From positions 656,595 to 720,594 of the forward strand of contig NZ_BMUZ01000002.1 of assembly GCF_014650455.1 (NCBI RefSeq): DNA of 64,000 nucleotides, given 5' to 3'. The notes beneath the pieces are model-generated. The model was given only the letters and a program-made list of their open reading frames with translations, was not told where the DNA came from and searched no databases. A program made the position numbers and the translations under genes. Positions within the stretch are counted from its first letter, which is position 1; each line of letters begins with the position of its first letter. Origin of the DNA: Streptomyces xanthochromogenes (GTDB lineage Bacteria > Actinomycetota > Actinomycetes > Streptomycetales > Streptomycetaceae). Shown one piece after another: positions 18,142-26,601 of the stretch.

Positions 18142-18906
18142 ATGGCAACGCTTGAAATCCGCGACCTGCACGTCTCCGTCGACACCGAGAACGGTACGAA
18201 GGAGATCCTCAAGGGCGTCGACCTGACCGTGAAGCAGGGCGAGACCCACGCCATCATGGGCCCCAACGGCTCCGGCAAGTCCACCCTGGCGTACTCGCTG
18301 GCCGGGCACCCCAAGTACACGATCACCAGCGGCACCGTCACGCTCGACGGCGAGGACGTCCTGGAGATGTCCGTCGACGAGCGCGCCCGCGCCGGCGTGT
18401 TCCTCGCCATGCAGTACCCGGTCGAGGTCCCCGGTGTCTCGGTGTCCAACTTCCTGCGCACCTCGGCCACCGCGATCCGCGGCGAGGCGCCCAAGCTGCG
18501 CACCTGGGTGAAGGAGGTCAAGTCCGCGATGGAGCAGCTCCAGATGGACCCGGCCTTCGCCGAGCGCAACGTCAACGAGGGCTTCTCCGGCGGTGAGAAG
18601 AAGCGCCACGAGATCCTCCAGCTGGAGCTCCTCAAGCCGAAGATCGCGATCCTCGACGAGACCGACTCCGGCCTCGACGTCGACGCGCTGCGCCAGGTCT
18701 CCGAGGGCATCAACCGCGTCCGTGAGAACGGCGAGGTCGGCACCCTCCTGGTGACCCACTACACGCGCATCCTGCGCTACATCAAGCCCGACTACGTCCA
18801 CGTCTTCTCGGCCGGCCGCATCGTCGAGTCCGGCGGCGCCGAGCTCGCCGACAAGCTTGAGTCCGAGGGCTACGCGTCGTACACGAAGGGTGGCGCTTCC
18901 GAGTGA
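18142..18906 (+). CDS. sufC: Fe-S assembly ATPase SufC
   Basis: 254 aa ABC-type ATPase that drives conformational change in the SufBD scaffold; it is soluble, not a transporter. Motifs: Walker A MGPNGSGKSTLAYSLAGHP near residue 39, signature GFSGGEKKRHEILQ, Walker B AILDETDSGLDVDAL and the switch histidine LLVTHYTRIL. The upstream codons in frame (MCSSPSPRS) belong to the end of the Rieske gene; ATG 18142 (MATLEIRDLHV) is the family start. The stop overlaps sufS (GTGA). Confidence 0.97.
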   Translation: MATLEIRDLHVSVDTENGTKEILKGVDLTVKQGETHAIMGPNGSGKSTLAYSLAGHPKYTITSGTVTLDGEDVLEMSVDERARAGVFLAMQYPVEVPGVSVSNFLRTSATAIRGEAPKLRTWVKEVKSAMEQLQMDPAFAERNVNEGFSGGEKKRHEILQLELLKPKIAILDETDSGLDVDALRQVSEGINRVRENGEVGTLLVTHYTRILRYIKPDYVHVFSAGRIVESGGAELADKLESEGYASYTKGGASE

Positions 18907-20174
18907 CACAGCTGCCGGGCCTCCTCACCGAGTCCGCTCTCCTGGACGAGGCGATCCGCAAGGACTTCCCCTTGCTGGACCGTGTGGTCCACGACGGGAA
19001 GAAGATCGTCTACCTCGACAGCGCCGCGACTTCGCAGAAGCCGCGCCAGGTGCTCGACGCGCTCAACGAGTACTACGAGCAGCACAACGCCAATGTGCAC
19101 CGCGGCGTGTACCTGGTCGCCGAGGAGGCCACGGCGCTGTACGAGGGCGCCCGCGACAAGGTCGCCCGGTTCATCAACGCGCCGAGCCGCGACGAGGTCA
19201 TCTTCACCAAGAACGCCTCGGAGTCGCTCAACCTCGTTGCCAACATGCTGGGTTGGGCCGACGAGCCCTACCGCGTGGACAGCGAGACCGAGATCGTCAT
19301 CACGGAGATGGAGCACCACTCCAACATCGTGCCGTGGCAGCTGCTCTCGCAGCGCACCGGCGCGAAGCTGAAGTGGTTCGGCCTGACCGACGACGGCCGG
19401 CTCGACCTGTCGAACATCAACGAGATCATCACCGAGAAGACGAAGATCGTCTCCTTCACGCTGGTCTCCAACCTGCTCGGCACCCACAACCCGGTCGAGG
19501 CGATCGTCCGCCGTGCGCAGCAGGTCGGCGCGCTGGTCTGCATCGACGCCTCGCAGGCCGCCCCGCACATGCCGCTGGACGTGCAGGCGCTGCAGGCCGA
19601 CTTCGTGGCCTTCACCGGCCACAAGATGTGCGGCCCGACCGGCATCGGCGTCCTGTGGGGCCGCCAGGAGCTCCTGGAGGACCTGCCGCCGTTCCTGGGC
19701 GGCGGCGAGATGATCGAGACGGTCTCGATGCACTCCTCCACCTACGCTCCGGCGCCGCACAAGTTCGAGGCGGGCACGCCCCCGATCGCGCAGGCCGTGG
19801 GCCTGGGCGCGGCCGTGGACTACCTGTCGTCGATCGGCATGGACAAGATCGCCGCGCATGAGCACGCGATCACGGAGTACGCGGTCCAGCGCCTCCTGGA
19901 GGTGCCCGACCTGCGGATCATCGGCCCCACCACGGCCGAGGACCGCGGGGCGGCGATCTCCTTCACGCTCGGCGACATCCACCCGCACGACGTGGGTCAG
20001 GTCCTCGACGAGGAGGGCATCGCGGTCCGCGTCGGCCACCACTGCGCGCGACCGGTCTGCCTGCGCTACGGAATTCCCGCGACCACGCGGGCGTCTTTCT
20101 ATCTGTACTCCACGCCCGCCGAGGTCGACGCCCTGGTGGACGGTCTGGAGCACGTACGAAACTTCTTCGGCTAG
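18903..20174 (+). CDS. sufS: Cysteine desulfurase SufS
   Basis: 423 aa, type II PLP-dependent desulfurase that removes sulfur from L-cysteine and passes it as persulfide to SufU. Visible features: LDSAATSQKPRQVLDAL near residue 38, the PLP lysine in FTGHKMCGPTGIGVLWG, and the catalytic cysteine in RVGHHCARPVCLRYG near residue 380. The GTG start lies inside the sufC stop (4-bp overlap). sufU follows 11 bp downstream, matching the known SufS-SufU pairing of Gram-positive bacteria. Confidence 0.97.
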   Translation: MTQLPGLLTESALLDEAIRKDFPLLDRVVHDGKKIVYLDSAATSQKPRQVLDALNEYYEQHNANVHRGVYLVAEEATALYEGARDKVARFINAPSRDEVIFTKNASESLNLVANMLGWADEPYRVDSETEIVITEMEHHSNIVPWQLLSQRTGAKLKWFGLTDDGRLDLSNINEIITEKTKIVSFTLVSNLLGTHNPVEAIVRRAQQVGALVCIDASQAAPHMPLDVQALQADFVAFTGHKMCGPTGIGVLWGRQELLEDLPPFLGGGEMIETVSMHSSTYAPAPHKFEAGTPPIAQAVGLGAAVDYLSSIGMDKIAAHEHAITEYAVQRLLEVPDLRIIGPTTAEDRGAAISFTLGDIHPHDVGQVLDEEGIAVRVGHHCARPVCLRYGIPATTRASFYLYSTPAEVDALVDGLEHVRNFFG

Positions 20175-20185
20175 GGGTTACCGAC

Positions 20186-20650
20186 GTGAAGCTTGATTCG
20201 ATGTACCAGGACGTCATCCTGGACCACTACAAGCACCCGCACGGCCGGGGCTTGCGGAACGGTGACGCCGAGGTGCACCACGTGAACCCCACGTGCGGCG
20301 ACGAGATCACCCTCCGGGTGAAGTACGACGGCTCGCGCATCGAGGACGTCTCGTACGAGGGTCAGGGCTGCTCCATCAGCCAGGCCAGCGCCTCGGTCCT
20401 GAACGACCTCCTGGTCGGCAAGGACCTGGCCGAGGCGCAGCGGATCCAGGAGACCTTCCTGGAGCTGATGCAGTCGAAGGGCCAGCTGGAACCCGACGAC
20501 GCGATGGAGGAGGTCCTGGAGGACGCGGTGGCCTTCGCCGGCGTCTCCAAGTACCCCGCCCGTGTGAAGTGTGCTCTGCTGAGCTGGATGGCGTGGAAGG
20601 ACGCGACGGCCCAGGCTCTGGGTGACGTCGCCGAAAGGAAGACGGCATGA
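20186..20650 (+). CDS. sufU: Sulfur-transfer protein SufU
   Basis: 154 aa zinc-dependent sulfurtransferase that accepts sulfur from SufS. Starts at GTG 20186 (VKLDSMYQDVILDHYKHPHG). The zinc and acceptor residues are present: NPTCGDEITL (Cys, Asp) near residue 40, GQGCSISQAS (Cys) and RVKCALLSWMAW (Cys). The insertion between the last two cysteine blocks (LVGKDLAEAQRIQETFLELM) separates SufU from IscU. Overlaps the next gene by 4 bp. Confidence 0.96.
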   Translation: MKLDSMYQDVILDHYKHPHGRGLRNGDAEVHHVNPTCGDEITLRVKYDGSRIEDVSYEGQGCSISQASASVLNDLLVGKDLAEAQRIQETFLELMQSKGQLEPDDAMEEVLEDAVAFAGVSKYPARVKCALLSWMAWKDATAQALGDVAERKTA

Positions 20651-20985
20651 CCGAGAACGCGGAGGCGGCGATCAAGCCGGCGACCGAGGAAGAGATCCGC
20701 GAGGCGCTGTACGACGTCGTCGACCCCGAGCTGGGCATCGACGTCGTCAACCTCGGCCTGATCTACGGCATCCACATCGACGACTCCAACGTCGTCACGC
20801 TGGACATGACCCTGACGTCGGCGGCCTGCCCGCTGACCGATGTGATCGAGGACCAGGCGAAGTCCGCGACCGACGGCATCGCCAGTGAGCTGAAGATCAA
20901 CTGGGTCTGGATGCCGCCGTGGGGCCCCGACAAGATCACGGACGACGGCCGCGAGCAGCTGCGCGCGCTGGGCTTCAACGTCTGA
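20647..20985 (+). CDS. sufT: Metal-sulfur cluster assembly factor SufT (DUF59/MIP18 family)
   Basis: 112 aa. DUF59 proteins help mature Fe-S proteins, probably late in the pathway. The family core VVDPELGIDVVNLGLIYGI lies near residue 26, followed by MTLTSAACPLTDVIEDQ with the conserved cysteine, and VWMPPWGPDKITDDGREQLRALG at the C-terminus. Starts at ATG 20647 inside the sufU stop. Last gene of the suf operon, followed within 20 nt by a strong terminator. Confidence 0.94.
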   Translation: MTENAEAAIKPATEEEIREALYDVVDPELGIDVVNLGLIYGIHIDDSNVVTLDMTLTSAACPLTDVIEDQAKSATDGIASELKINWVWMPPWGPDKITDDGREQLRALGFNV

Positions 20986-21001
20986 GCCCCCTCGTCGTGA
21001 A

Positions 21002-21038
21002 CAGAGGCCCCCGGCGCCATCGGTGCCGGGGGCCTCTG
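21002..21038. terminator. suf operon terminator
   Basis: Perfect 14-bp stem CAGAGGCCCCCGGC / GCCGGGGGCCTCTG with a 9-nt loop, 16 nt after the sufT stop. It is symmetric and could also stop leftward transcription. Confidence 0.85.
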
Positions 21039-21042
21039 CGTG

Positions 21043-21159
21043 TCACAGGGCGCCGACCAGGCGGACGACCGTCGCCACGGGGAGCGCCGGATTGGCGGCG
21101 GCCGCGTGGGCCAGTTCCTCGTCCCAGAGGGCGTGGGGAGTGCGCGTGCGCTCGGTCAT
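21043..21159 (-). CDS. Possible 38-aa small protein
   Basis: Leftward from ATG 21159 the frame encodes MTERTRTPHALWDEELAHAA and then ends AANPALPVATVVRLVGAL before TGA at 21043. Composition and third-position GC fit real coding sequence, the stop sits 4 nt from the suf terminator, and the start faces the VOC gene with only 21 bp between. I recognise no family. The alternating alanine-rich helix followed by VATVVRLVGAL could be amphipathic. The frame stays open further upstream, but that part is antisense to the VOC gene. Treated as a candidate only. Confidence 0.45.
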   Translation of the reverse strand: MTERTRTPHALWDEELAHAAAANPALPVATVVRLVGAL

Positions 21160-21180
21160 CGGGCGGGGCAGACTGCGGGT

Positions 21181-21546
21181 ATGGCCGTTTCCCTGTACCA
21201 CCTTGCCGTCGATGCCCACGATCTGCCCGCCCTCGCCCGTTTCTGGTGTCAAGTCCTCGACTGGAAGGTCCTGTTCGAGGATCCGGAGGAGATCGTCATC
21301 GGGGCTGACGAGACAGCGTACCCGGGGATGTGTTTTCTGCCGGTGCCCGAGCGCAAGGCCGTCAAGAACCGGATGCACATCGACCTCAACCCCGATGACC
21401 ACGCCGCCGAGGTCGAGCGGATCATCGGGCTCGGGGCGCGGCGGGTGGACGTGGGGCAGGGGGAGGACGTGACCTTCACGGTGCTCGCGGACCCCGAGGG
21501 GAACGAGTTCTGCGTGCTGCGGCCCAAGCGGAGTCTGATCGACTGA
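21181..21546 (+). CDS. VOC (glyoxalase/bleomycin-resistance fold) family protein
   Basis: 121 aa with the paired beta-alpha-beta-beta-beta modules of the vicinal-oxygen-chelate fold. It starts MAVSLYHLAVDAHDLPALAR with WCQVLDWKV near residue 23, MHIDLNPDDHAAEVERIIGLG in the second half, and the family ending VLADPEGNEFCVL. Substrate unknown; such proteins include dioxygenases, lyases and antibiotic-binding proteins. A CAGACT box ends about 6 nt before the ATG, suggesting a leaderless transcript. Stands alone. Confidence 0.85.
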   Translation: MAVSLYHLAVDAHDLPALARFWCQVLDWKVLFEDPEEIVIGADETAYPGMCFLPVPERKAVKNRMHIDLNPDDHAAEVERIIGLGARRVDVGQGEDVTFTVLADPEGNEFCVLRPKRSLID

Positions 21547-21637
21547 CGTTCGCCCGCTGTACCCGTGGCGTACGTCCGCCATTGGCGGGGCGACCGGAAC
21601 CTACTCGGCGACACCCCGCCGACGAGAGGCCAGCCCC

Positions 21638-23032
21638 GTGCCGCACCACCCGACGCTTCGCCGTACCAGGACGCTCGTGGCCGCCTCCGGCGCTCTCACG
21701 CTGGCCGTGCTGGTCCCCAACTCCCTTGCGCACGCGGCGAGTTATGGCACGCCGACCATCGCGCTCTCGGCCTCCTACCTGTCGGGGGCCGTCGGGGCCA
21801 CCGGCGACCCCGTGGTGGATGTGACCGTCACGCAGAGTGGCGCCGACGCCTCGGCGCTCACCGTGGCCGCGTCCGCCAGCAGCAAGAGCTCGGTGGCCGG
21901 GACCGGGGACGTCCAGGTGACCGGCACCGGGAGCAGCCGCCGGTTGGCCGTGTCCGCGCACGCCCGCGGCTACACCGACCTCACCATCAAGGTCACCGGG
22001 CTGGGCGGCAAGACCGCCACCAAGACGCTGCACTACGCGGCATCGGCCGCCGTGCAGAACGCCGCCGACACCCGCTACTTCACCGGCTCCAGCGACGCCT
22101 CGGCGGCCGTGGACGTGGGCGGCGGGTATGTCGTCGTGGCCGACGACGAGTCCAACACGCTGCGCCTGTACGACCGTTCGGCCTCCGGTGCCCCCGTGAA
22201 GACCTGGGACTTCAGCTCCAAGCTCGGTGTCTCCAAGGAGATCGACATCGAGGGCGCCGCCCGCGTCGGCAACACGATCTACTGGACCGGCTCGCTCGGC
22301 AACAACAAGGACGGCGAGTACAAGGCCGACCGCAACACCGTCTTCACCACCACCGTCACCGGGTCGGGCGCCGCCACCCAGCTCGCGCTCGGCGGCTCGT
22401 ACAAGAAGCTGCGGGACGACCTCGTGGCCTGGGACCACTCCAACGGGGACCGCTTCGGGTTCACCGCCGCGACCGCGAACGGCCAAGTGCCCAAGCAGAT
22501 CGACGGGTTCAACGTGGAGGGCCTGGAGTTCGCCCCCGGCTCCACCAGCACCGCCTACATCGGGTTCCGGGCGCCGCTCGTGCCGCCGGCGAACGGCGGC
22601 AAGGCGCTGATCGTGCCCGTCACCAACTTCGACAAGGTGGTGGGCAGCGGCGCCAAGCCGGTGTTCGGCGCCGCCGTCCAGCTCGACCTCGGCGGGCTCA
22701 GCATCCGCGACATCCGCAAGAACGCCGCCGACCAGTATCTGATCGTCGCCGGGTCGTGGGCCGCGGACGACAACTCCGACCCGTACGCGGTCTACTCCTG
22801 GGACGGCGTCGCCGGGCACGCCCCCGTCAAGCGGGCCGACCTGCCGACCAGCGACCCGGGCGGCTGGGAGGCCGTGGTGGACGTGCCGGACCTGAGCCAG
22901 GCCGGCGCACGGGCGCAGTTCATCACCGACGACGGTTCCGCCGACCTCTACGGCGACGGCACCGAGGCCAAGGACCTCTCCCACGCCGAGTGGAAGAAGT
23001 CCCGGGCCACCTGGTTCACCGTGACCGGCTGA
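21638..23032 (+). CDS. Secreted protein, DUF3616-like beta-propeller
   Basis: 464 aa with a Sec signal peptide (MPHHPTLRRTRTLVAASGAL, then a hydrophobic core and cleavage near AHAAS around residue 34). After about 110 residues of Ser/Thr/Ala-rich sequence a repeat-containing domain begins (ADTRYFTGSSDASAAVDVGG) with features of DUF3616 proteins: VADDESNTLRLYDR, DIEGAARVGNTIYWTGSLG, FNVEGLEFAPGSTSTAYIGFR and a late GWEAVVDVPD. Function is unknown; the fold suggests a six- or seven-bladed propeller. GTG start with AGAGG 8 nt upstream. Monocistronic by spacing. Confidence 0.75.
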   Translation: MPHHPTLRRTRTLVAASGALTLAVLVPNSLAHAASYGTPTIALSASYLSGAVGATGDPVVDVTVTQSGADASALTVAASASSKSSVAGTGDVQVTGTGSSRRLAVSAHARGYTDLTIKVTGLGGKTATKTLHYAASAAVQNAADTRYFTGSSDASAAVDVGGGYVVVADDESNTLRLYDRSASGAPVKTWDFSSKLGVSKEIDIEGAARVGNTIYWTGSLGNNKDGEYKADRNTVFTTTVTGSGAATQLALGGSYKKLRDDLVAWDHSNGDRFGFTAATANGQVPKQIDGFNVEGLEFAPGSTSTAYIGFRAPLVPPANGGKALIVPVTNFDKVVGSGAKPVFGAAVQLDLGGLSIRDIRKNAADQYLIVAGSWAADDNSDPYAVYSWDGVAGHAPVKRADLPTSDPGGWEAVVDVPDLSQAGARAQFITDDGSADLYGDGTEAKDLSHAEWKKSRATWFTVTG

Positions 23033-23144
23033 ACCCTCGCCACCGGGCGCATGCCGGGGCGGTCGGCACCGGCGGGTACGGTCGAGGCATGCTCCCCGAC
23101 CAGGCCGGACCGACCGCCGCCGCCGGAACCACCGGAGGCCGCTG

Positions 23145-23681
23145 ATGGGCCGCCGCTACGACCCCGACCGGCGCCGGCGCATCATCGACGCGGCGATCCG
23201 GGTCGTGGCCGAGCGCGGCATCGCGGGGCTCAGCCACCGCACGGCGGCGGCCGAGGCGGACGTGCCGCTCGGGTCGACGACGTACCACTTCAAGACGCTC
23301 GACGAACTGCTCGTGGCGGCGCTGCGCCAGGCCAACGAGGGCTTCGCCACGGCGGTGCGCGACTGCGCGCGGCTCGACGGACCCGGCGCCGACCTGGCCG
23401 TGGAACTGGCCCGGCTGATGGGCGAGTGGCTGACCGGCGACCGGGCCCGCGCCGAGCTGGAGTACGAGCTCTACCTCGCCGCGCTGCGCCGCCCCGCGCT
23501 GCGGCCCGTCGCCGCCGAGTGGACGGATTCCGTCGCCGAACTGCTCGCCCGGCACACCGACCCGGTCACCGCGCGGGGGCTCGTCGCCGTGATGGACGGC
23601 ATCTGCCTGCAGGCCCTCCTCACCGGCGGCGCGTACGACGAGGCCCAGGCCCGCGACCTGCTGGCCCGGCTGCTGCGGTAG
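23145..23681 (+). CDS. TetR family transcriptional regulator
   Basis: 178 aa. The N-terminal helix-turn-helix is clear: DPDRRRRIIDAAIRVVAERG, then LSHRTAAAEADVPLGSTTYHF near residue 35. The C-terminal ligand domain is variable and ends LLARLLR. It lies 130 bp upstream of an SMR efflux gene on the same strand, the usual layout for TetR control of a pump. A candidate operator, TGTACGGGCGTACGCA (23775-23790), lies in the gap before the pump gene. Ligand unknown. Confidence 0.9.
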   Translation: MGRRYDPDRRRRIIDAAIRVVAERGIAGLSHRTAAAEADVPLGSTTYHFKTLDELLVAALRQANEGFATAVRDCARLDGPGADLAVELARLMGEWLTGDRARAELEYELYLAALRRPALRPVAAEWTDSVAELLARHTDPVTARGLVAVMDGICLQALLTGGAYDEAQARDLLARLLR

Positions 23682-23811
23682 CCGGACGGGCAGCACTTCG
23701 GGCCCACGCGGGGCCGGGGCTCGGGCGGCACCGAGGGCCGGCGTGAGGGCGCCGCGATCCCGGACCGATCGTTGTGTACGGGCGTACGCATCGACGGATA
23801 TCCTTGGCCGC

Positions 23812-24135
23812 ATGCCCTACGTCCTGCTCGCCTGTGCCATCGGCTCGGAGATCGTCGCCACGTCCGCGCTGAAGTACAGCGAGGGCTTCACGCGGCTGTG
23901 GCCCTCGCTGATCACCGGCGCCGGCTATTTGCTCGCCTTCTACCTGCTGTCGCTGACGCTGAGGTCGATGTCCGTGGGCACCGCGTACGCGATCTGGTCC
24001 GGCGTGGGCACGGCCGTCATCGCGGCCATCGGCATGGTGTTCATGGGGGAGGCGATGACCGCCGCCAAGCTCGCCGGGATCGCGCTCATCATCGGGGGCG
24101 TGGTCCTGCTCAACCTCGGCGGCGCGGCGCACTGA
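23812..24135 (+). CDS. Small multidrug resistance (SMR) family efflux protein
   Basis: 107 aa, four transmembrane segments, the classic SMR size. The essential membrane glutamate is in ACAIGSEIVATSALK (residue 13), and YAIWSGVGTAVIAAIG and the third-helix GEAMTAAKLAGI follow the EmrE/QacE pattern. Exports cationic drugs or guanidinium-like compounds by proton exchange, as a dimer. A TATCCT box lies 7 nt before the ATG, so the mRNA is probably leaderless. Probably regulated by the TetR gene upstream. A 14-bp tandem array starts at its stop codon. Confidence 0.93.
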   Translation: MPYVLLACAIGSEIVATSALKYSEGFTRLWPSLITGAGYLLAFYLLSLTLRSMSVGTAYAIWSGVGTAVIAAIGMVFMGEAMTAAKLAGIALIIGGVVLLNLGGAAH

Positions 24136-24259
24136 GCTCGGCGCGGCGAGCCCGGTCCACCGAGTCCGGTCCACTGAGCCCGGTCCACCGAGTCGGGTTG
24201 GCTGAGCTCGATCCACCGGGCGCGGTCCGCCGGGTTCGGCCCACGGGGCGAGGCCCCCT
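24134..24259. repeat. 14-bp tandem array (about 8-9 units)
   Basis: Exact 14-bp period from 24148 to 24259: GAGCCCGGTCCACC, GAGTCCGGTCCACT, GAGCCCGGTCCACC, then diverging units (GAGTCGGGTTGGCT, GAGCTCGATCCACC, GGGCGCGGTCCGCC, GGGTTCGGCCCACG). A further degenerate unit (GAGCTCGGCGCGGC) begins at 24134 inside the TGA of the SMR gene. The array fills the gap to the convergent HxlR-peroxiredoxin gene. Confidence 0.93.
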
Positions 24260-24270
24260 GGGCGCGGGGC

Positions 24271-25152
24271 TCAGGCGCCTGCCCGCAGCACCGCGGCGAG
24301 GGCGGCCTCCACGCTCTCCTCGATGTCGGTGATCGGACAGATCGCCTCGATCACCGTACGGTCCCGGTCGACCACCAGGGTCAGCCGCTTGAGCCGGCTC
24401 ACCCCGGCCGTGCGGAAGGTCGGCAGGCGCAGCGCCGCCGTGAGGCCGAGGTCCGCGTCCGAGAGCAGCGGGAAGCGCAGGGCCTCCTTGTCGGCGAACG
24501 CCCGCTGTTCGTCCGGGCGTTGGGTCGACACCCCGTGCACGCTCGCGCCCGCCTCCGTGAACCGGGCCAGCTGGTCCCGGTAGGTGCAGGACTCCAGGGT
24601 GCAGCCGCGCGCACCGGGGATACCGGCCCAGCCCGGCGGGTAGGCATCGGCGCGGGCGTAGGCGCCGGGGAAGCAGTACAGGACCGTGTACGGCGTCGAG
24701 GGCGCGACCGGGTCGCGCAACTCCCCGTTGAAATCTGCGAGTTGGAGCTCCGGCAGCCGAGTGCCCACCAGCTCCCGCACCCGCGCCGTCTCGCCCGACG
24801 CCTCCGTCGAGGTGGCCATGGTCTCTCCCTCTCCCAGCACCCAGGTGTCTCCCCAGTCCTGGAGTGCGATCAGCACGGGCAGCAGGGCGCGACCGCGCGG
24901 GGTGAGCCGGTACTCGTGCCGCACCGGGCGCTCCTGGTACGGCACGCGCGACAGCACCTCGCACTCCACGAGCAGCTTCAGGCGTTCGGCGAGGACCTTG
25001 CGGGACATGCCCAGCTCCCGCTGGAGCGCGTCGAAGCGGTGCACCCCGCGCGCCGTGTCGCGCACGATCAGCAGGGTCCACCAGTCGCCCACCACGTCCA
25101 GGGACTGGGCGATGGCGCAGTGCTCGTCGTCGAGCCGGGTGCGTTGAGGCAT
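24271..25152 (-). CDS. HxlR-type regulator fused to a peroxiredoxin
   Basis: 293 aa in two domains. Residues 1-105 are a HxlR winged helix (DEHCAIAQSLDVVGDWWTLL, FDALQRELGMSRKVLAERLK, RHEYRLTPRGRALLPV), including the N-terminal cysteine used for redox sensing in this family. Residues 135-290 are a BCP/AhpC-type peroxiredoxin (LPELQLADFNGELRDP, YCFPGAYA, then GCTLESCTYRDQ with two candidate redox cysteines). The fusion suggests that peroxide or thiol state at the peroxiredoxin controls DNA binding. A start at 25167 is also possible. A 13-bp inverted repeat and a promoter for the divergent MFS gene lie just upstream. Confidence 0.88.
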   Translation of the reverse strand: MPQRTRLDDEHCAIAQSLDVVGDWWTLLIVRDTARGVHRFDALQRELGMSRKVLAERLKLLVECEVLSRVPYQERPVRHEYRLTPRGRALLPVLIALQDWGDTWVLGEGETMATSTEASGETARVRELVGTRLPELQLADFNGELRDPVAPSTPYTVLYCFPGAYARADAYPPGWAGIPGARGCTLESCTYRDQLARFTEAGASVHGVSTQRPDEQRAFADKEALRFPLLSDADLGLTAALRLPTFRTAGVSRLKRLTLVVDRDRTVIEAICPITDIEESVEAALAAVLRAGA

Positions 25153-25178
25153 GTCCCCATTCTTCATTCTTCCGCCCG

Positions 25179-25210
25179 CACTTGGTGGGCCGTCTCCGGC
25201 CCACCAAGTG
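25179..25210. promoter_or_regulatory. 13-bp inverted repeat, candidate HxlR operator
   Basis: CACTTGGTGGGCC and GGCCCACCAAGTG are perfect complements separated by GTCTCC, 12 bp upstream of the most upstream HxlR-peroxiredoxin start and 8 bp before a -35 box of the divergent MFS promoter. Position and symmetry suit a shared operator; an RNA hairpin is the alternative. Confidence 0.65.
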
Positions 25211-25217
25211 ACCCCCG

Positions 25218-25246
25218 TTGACCTGCGGGGACCATGCTGCCATAGT
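25218..25246 (+). promoter_or_regulatory. Promoter of the MFS gene
   Basis: TTGACC (25218-25223), a 17-bp spacer and CATAGT (25241-25246) match the principal streptomycete sigma consensus, predicting a start near 25253. Just downstream, GTTCC-CATAA-GGAAC is an inverted repeat, and GGATTCC and AGGTTCC repeat the half site, which suggests regulator binding over the start region. Confidence 0.75.
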
Positions 25247-25355
25247 CAGTTCCCATAAGGAACCCACTAGGGATTCCGGCTGAGGGACCCATCAGAGGTT
25301 CCGGTGGAAGGACTCACGAAGCCGGTTCAGGTACGGAGCTCGGGGGGCGGGCGGA

Positions 25356-26591
25356 GTGAACACACTGCGCGCAGTGCCAAGAAGCGTGCGACTGCTGTGC
25401 TGCGGCATCTTCTTCAACGCGGTCGTCAGCTTCACCTTCATCTATCTCTTCGTCTGGCTGACGGGGCCGCGCGGACTCACCGTGGCCCAAGCCGGGCTGC
25501 TCGGCGGCATCGGCGGCATCGGCCTGGTGGCCGGCAACTTCACCGGCGGCTGGTTCGGCGACGTCTACGGCCACCGGCGCGCGCTGCTCGCGGGCGCCGC
25601 GGTGAGCGGCAGCATCCTCTGCGTGGTCGCGCTGCTGCCGGTCGCCGCGCTCTACGTCGCGCTGCCGCTCGCCCAGTACGCGGCCGGCGTGGTCAGGTCC
25701 GCCAACTCCGCGCTGATCGCGGTCGGTGTCGCCGAGGGCAGCCGCCGCCAGGGCTTCGCGGTCATGCGCTTCGCGAGCAACGCCGGGTTCACCGTCGGGC
25801 CGCCCCTCGGGGCGCTCGTCGCGGCCCGGTTCTCCTACGGCTGGCTCTTCGTCGCCGACGGCGTCGCGACCCTGCTCTTCGCGGTGTACGCGGCGCGGGT
25901 GCTGCCCGGCCACGGCGCTGCCCGGTCCGCCCGGTCGCGGAGCGCCGCCCGGTCGCCGCGGCTGCGCGCGGAACTGCGGGCGCGGCCCGCCGTCCTGGTG
26001 CTGCTCGCCGCGATCGTCTGCGTCGACCTCGTCTACCGCCAGCAGTACTCCACCCTGCCGGTCTTCCTCGGCGACCACGGCTTCGACGCCCGGGTGTACG
26101 GCTGGCTCATCGCCATCAACGGCGGCGTCATCCTCTGCCTCGAACTGCCCGCCGCCCACGCGCTGCGCAGGCGCGCCCCGCTGTCGGTGATCGGCGCCGG
26201 GCTGCTCCTGGTCGGGCTCGGATATCTGGCCCTGGTGCCCGGCGCCTCGCTCGGCACGGCCATCGCCCTGATGGTGTCGCTGACCCTCGGCGAGATCCTC
26301 TACAAGACCACCGCCACCGCGTACGTGGCCGACCGGGCGCCCGCCCATGCCCAGGGCCGTTTCCAGAGCCTGTACGCGGGCGCGTCCATCAGCGGCCAGG
26401 TCCTCGCCCCACCGCTCGGCGGCGTCCTCTACACCGCCGCACCCGGCCTGCTCTGGCCGCTGTGCGCCGTGCTCGCAGCGCTCGCGGGCCTGGCCGTGCT
26501 GTGGGCGCGGCGGCTGCCCGACGGCGTCGCCGGGCGGGACACGGGCCCGTCACTTGAGACCGGTTCGCTCCGGCGGGCGGTGGCCGGTTAG
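25356..26591 (+). CDS. MFS transporter
   Basis: 411 aa with about twelve hydrophobic segments in two halves. The loop 2-3 signature of the major facilitator superfamily is present as [19 protein letters not shown] near residue 62, and a second-half counterpart around [17 protein letters not shown]. Likely a drug or metabolite exporter. GTG start 103 nt after the predicted transcript start. It is divergent from the HxlR-peroxiredoxin gene, which probably regulates it; this pairing suggests export of an electrophile or redox-active compound. Substrate not predictable from sequence. Confidence 0.9.
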   Translation: MNTLRAVPRSVRLLCCGIFFNAVVSFTFIYLFVWLTGPRGLTVAQAGLLGGIGGIGLVAGNFTGGWFGDVYGHRRALLAGAAVSGSILCVVALLPVAALYVALPLAQYAAGVVRSANSALIAVGVAEGSRRQGFAVMRFASNAGFTVGPPLGALVAARFSYGWLFVADGVATLLFAVYAARVLPGHGAARSARSRSAARSPRLRAELRARPAVLVLLAAIVCVDLVYRQQYSTLPVFLGDHGFDARVYGWLIAINGGVILCLELPAAHALRRRAPLSVIGAGLLLVGLGYLALVPGASLGTAIALMVSLTLGEILYKTTATAYVADRAPAHAQGRFQSLYAGASISGQVLAPPLGGVLYTAAPGLLWPLCAVLAALAGLAVLWARRLPDGVAGRDTGPSLETGSLRRAVAG

Positions 26592-26601
26592 GTTTTGGGT
26601 C

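Noticed and set aside
24148..24259. Possible CRISPR array
   Set aside because: Unit is 14 bp with no spacers and no cas genes nearby; it is a simple tandem repeat.
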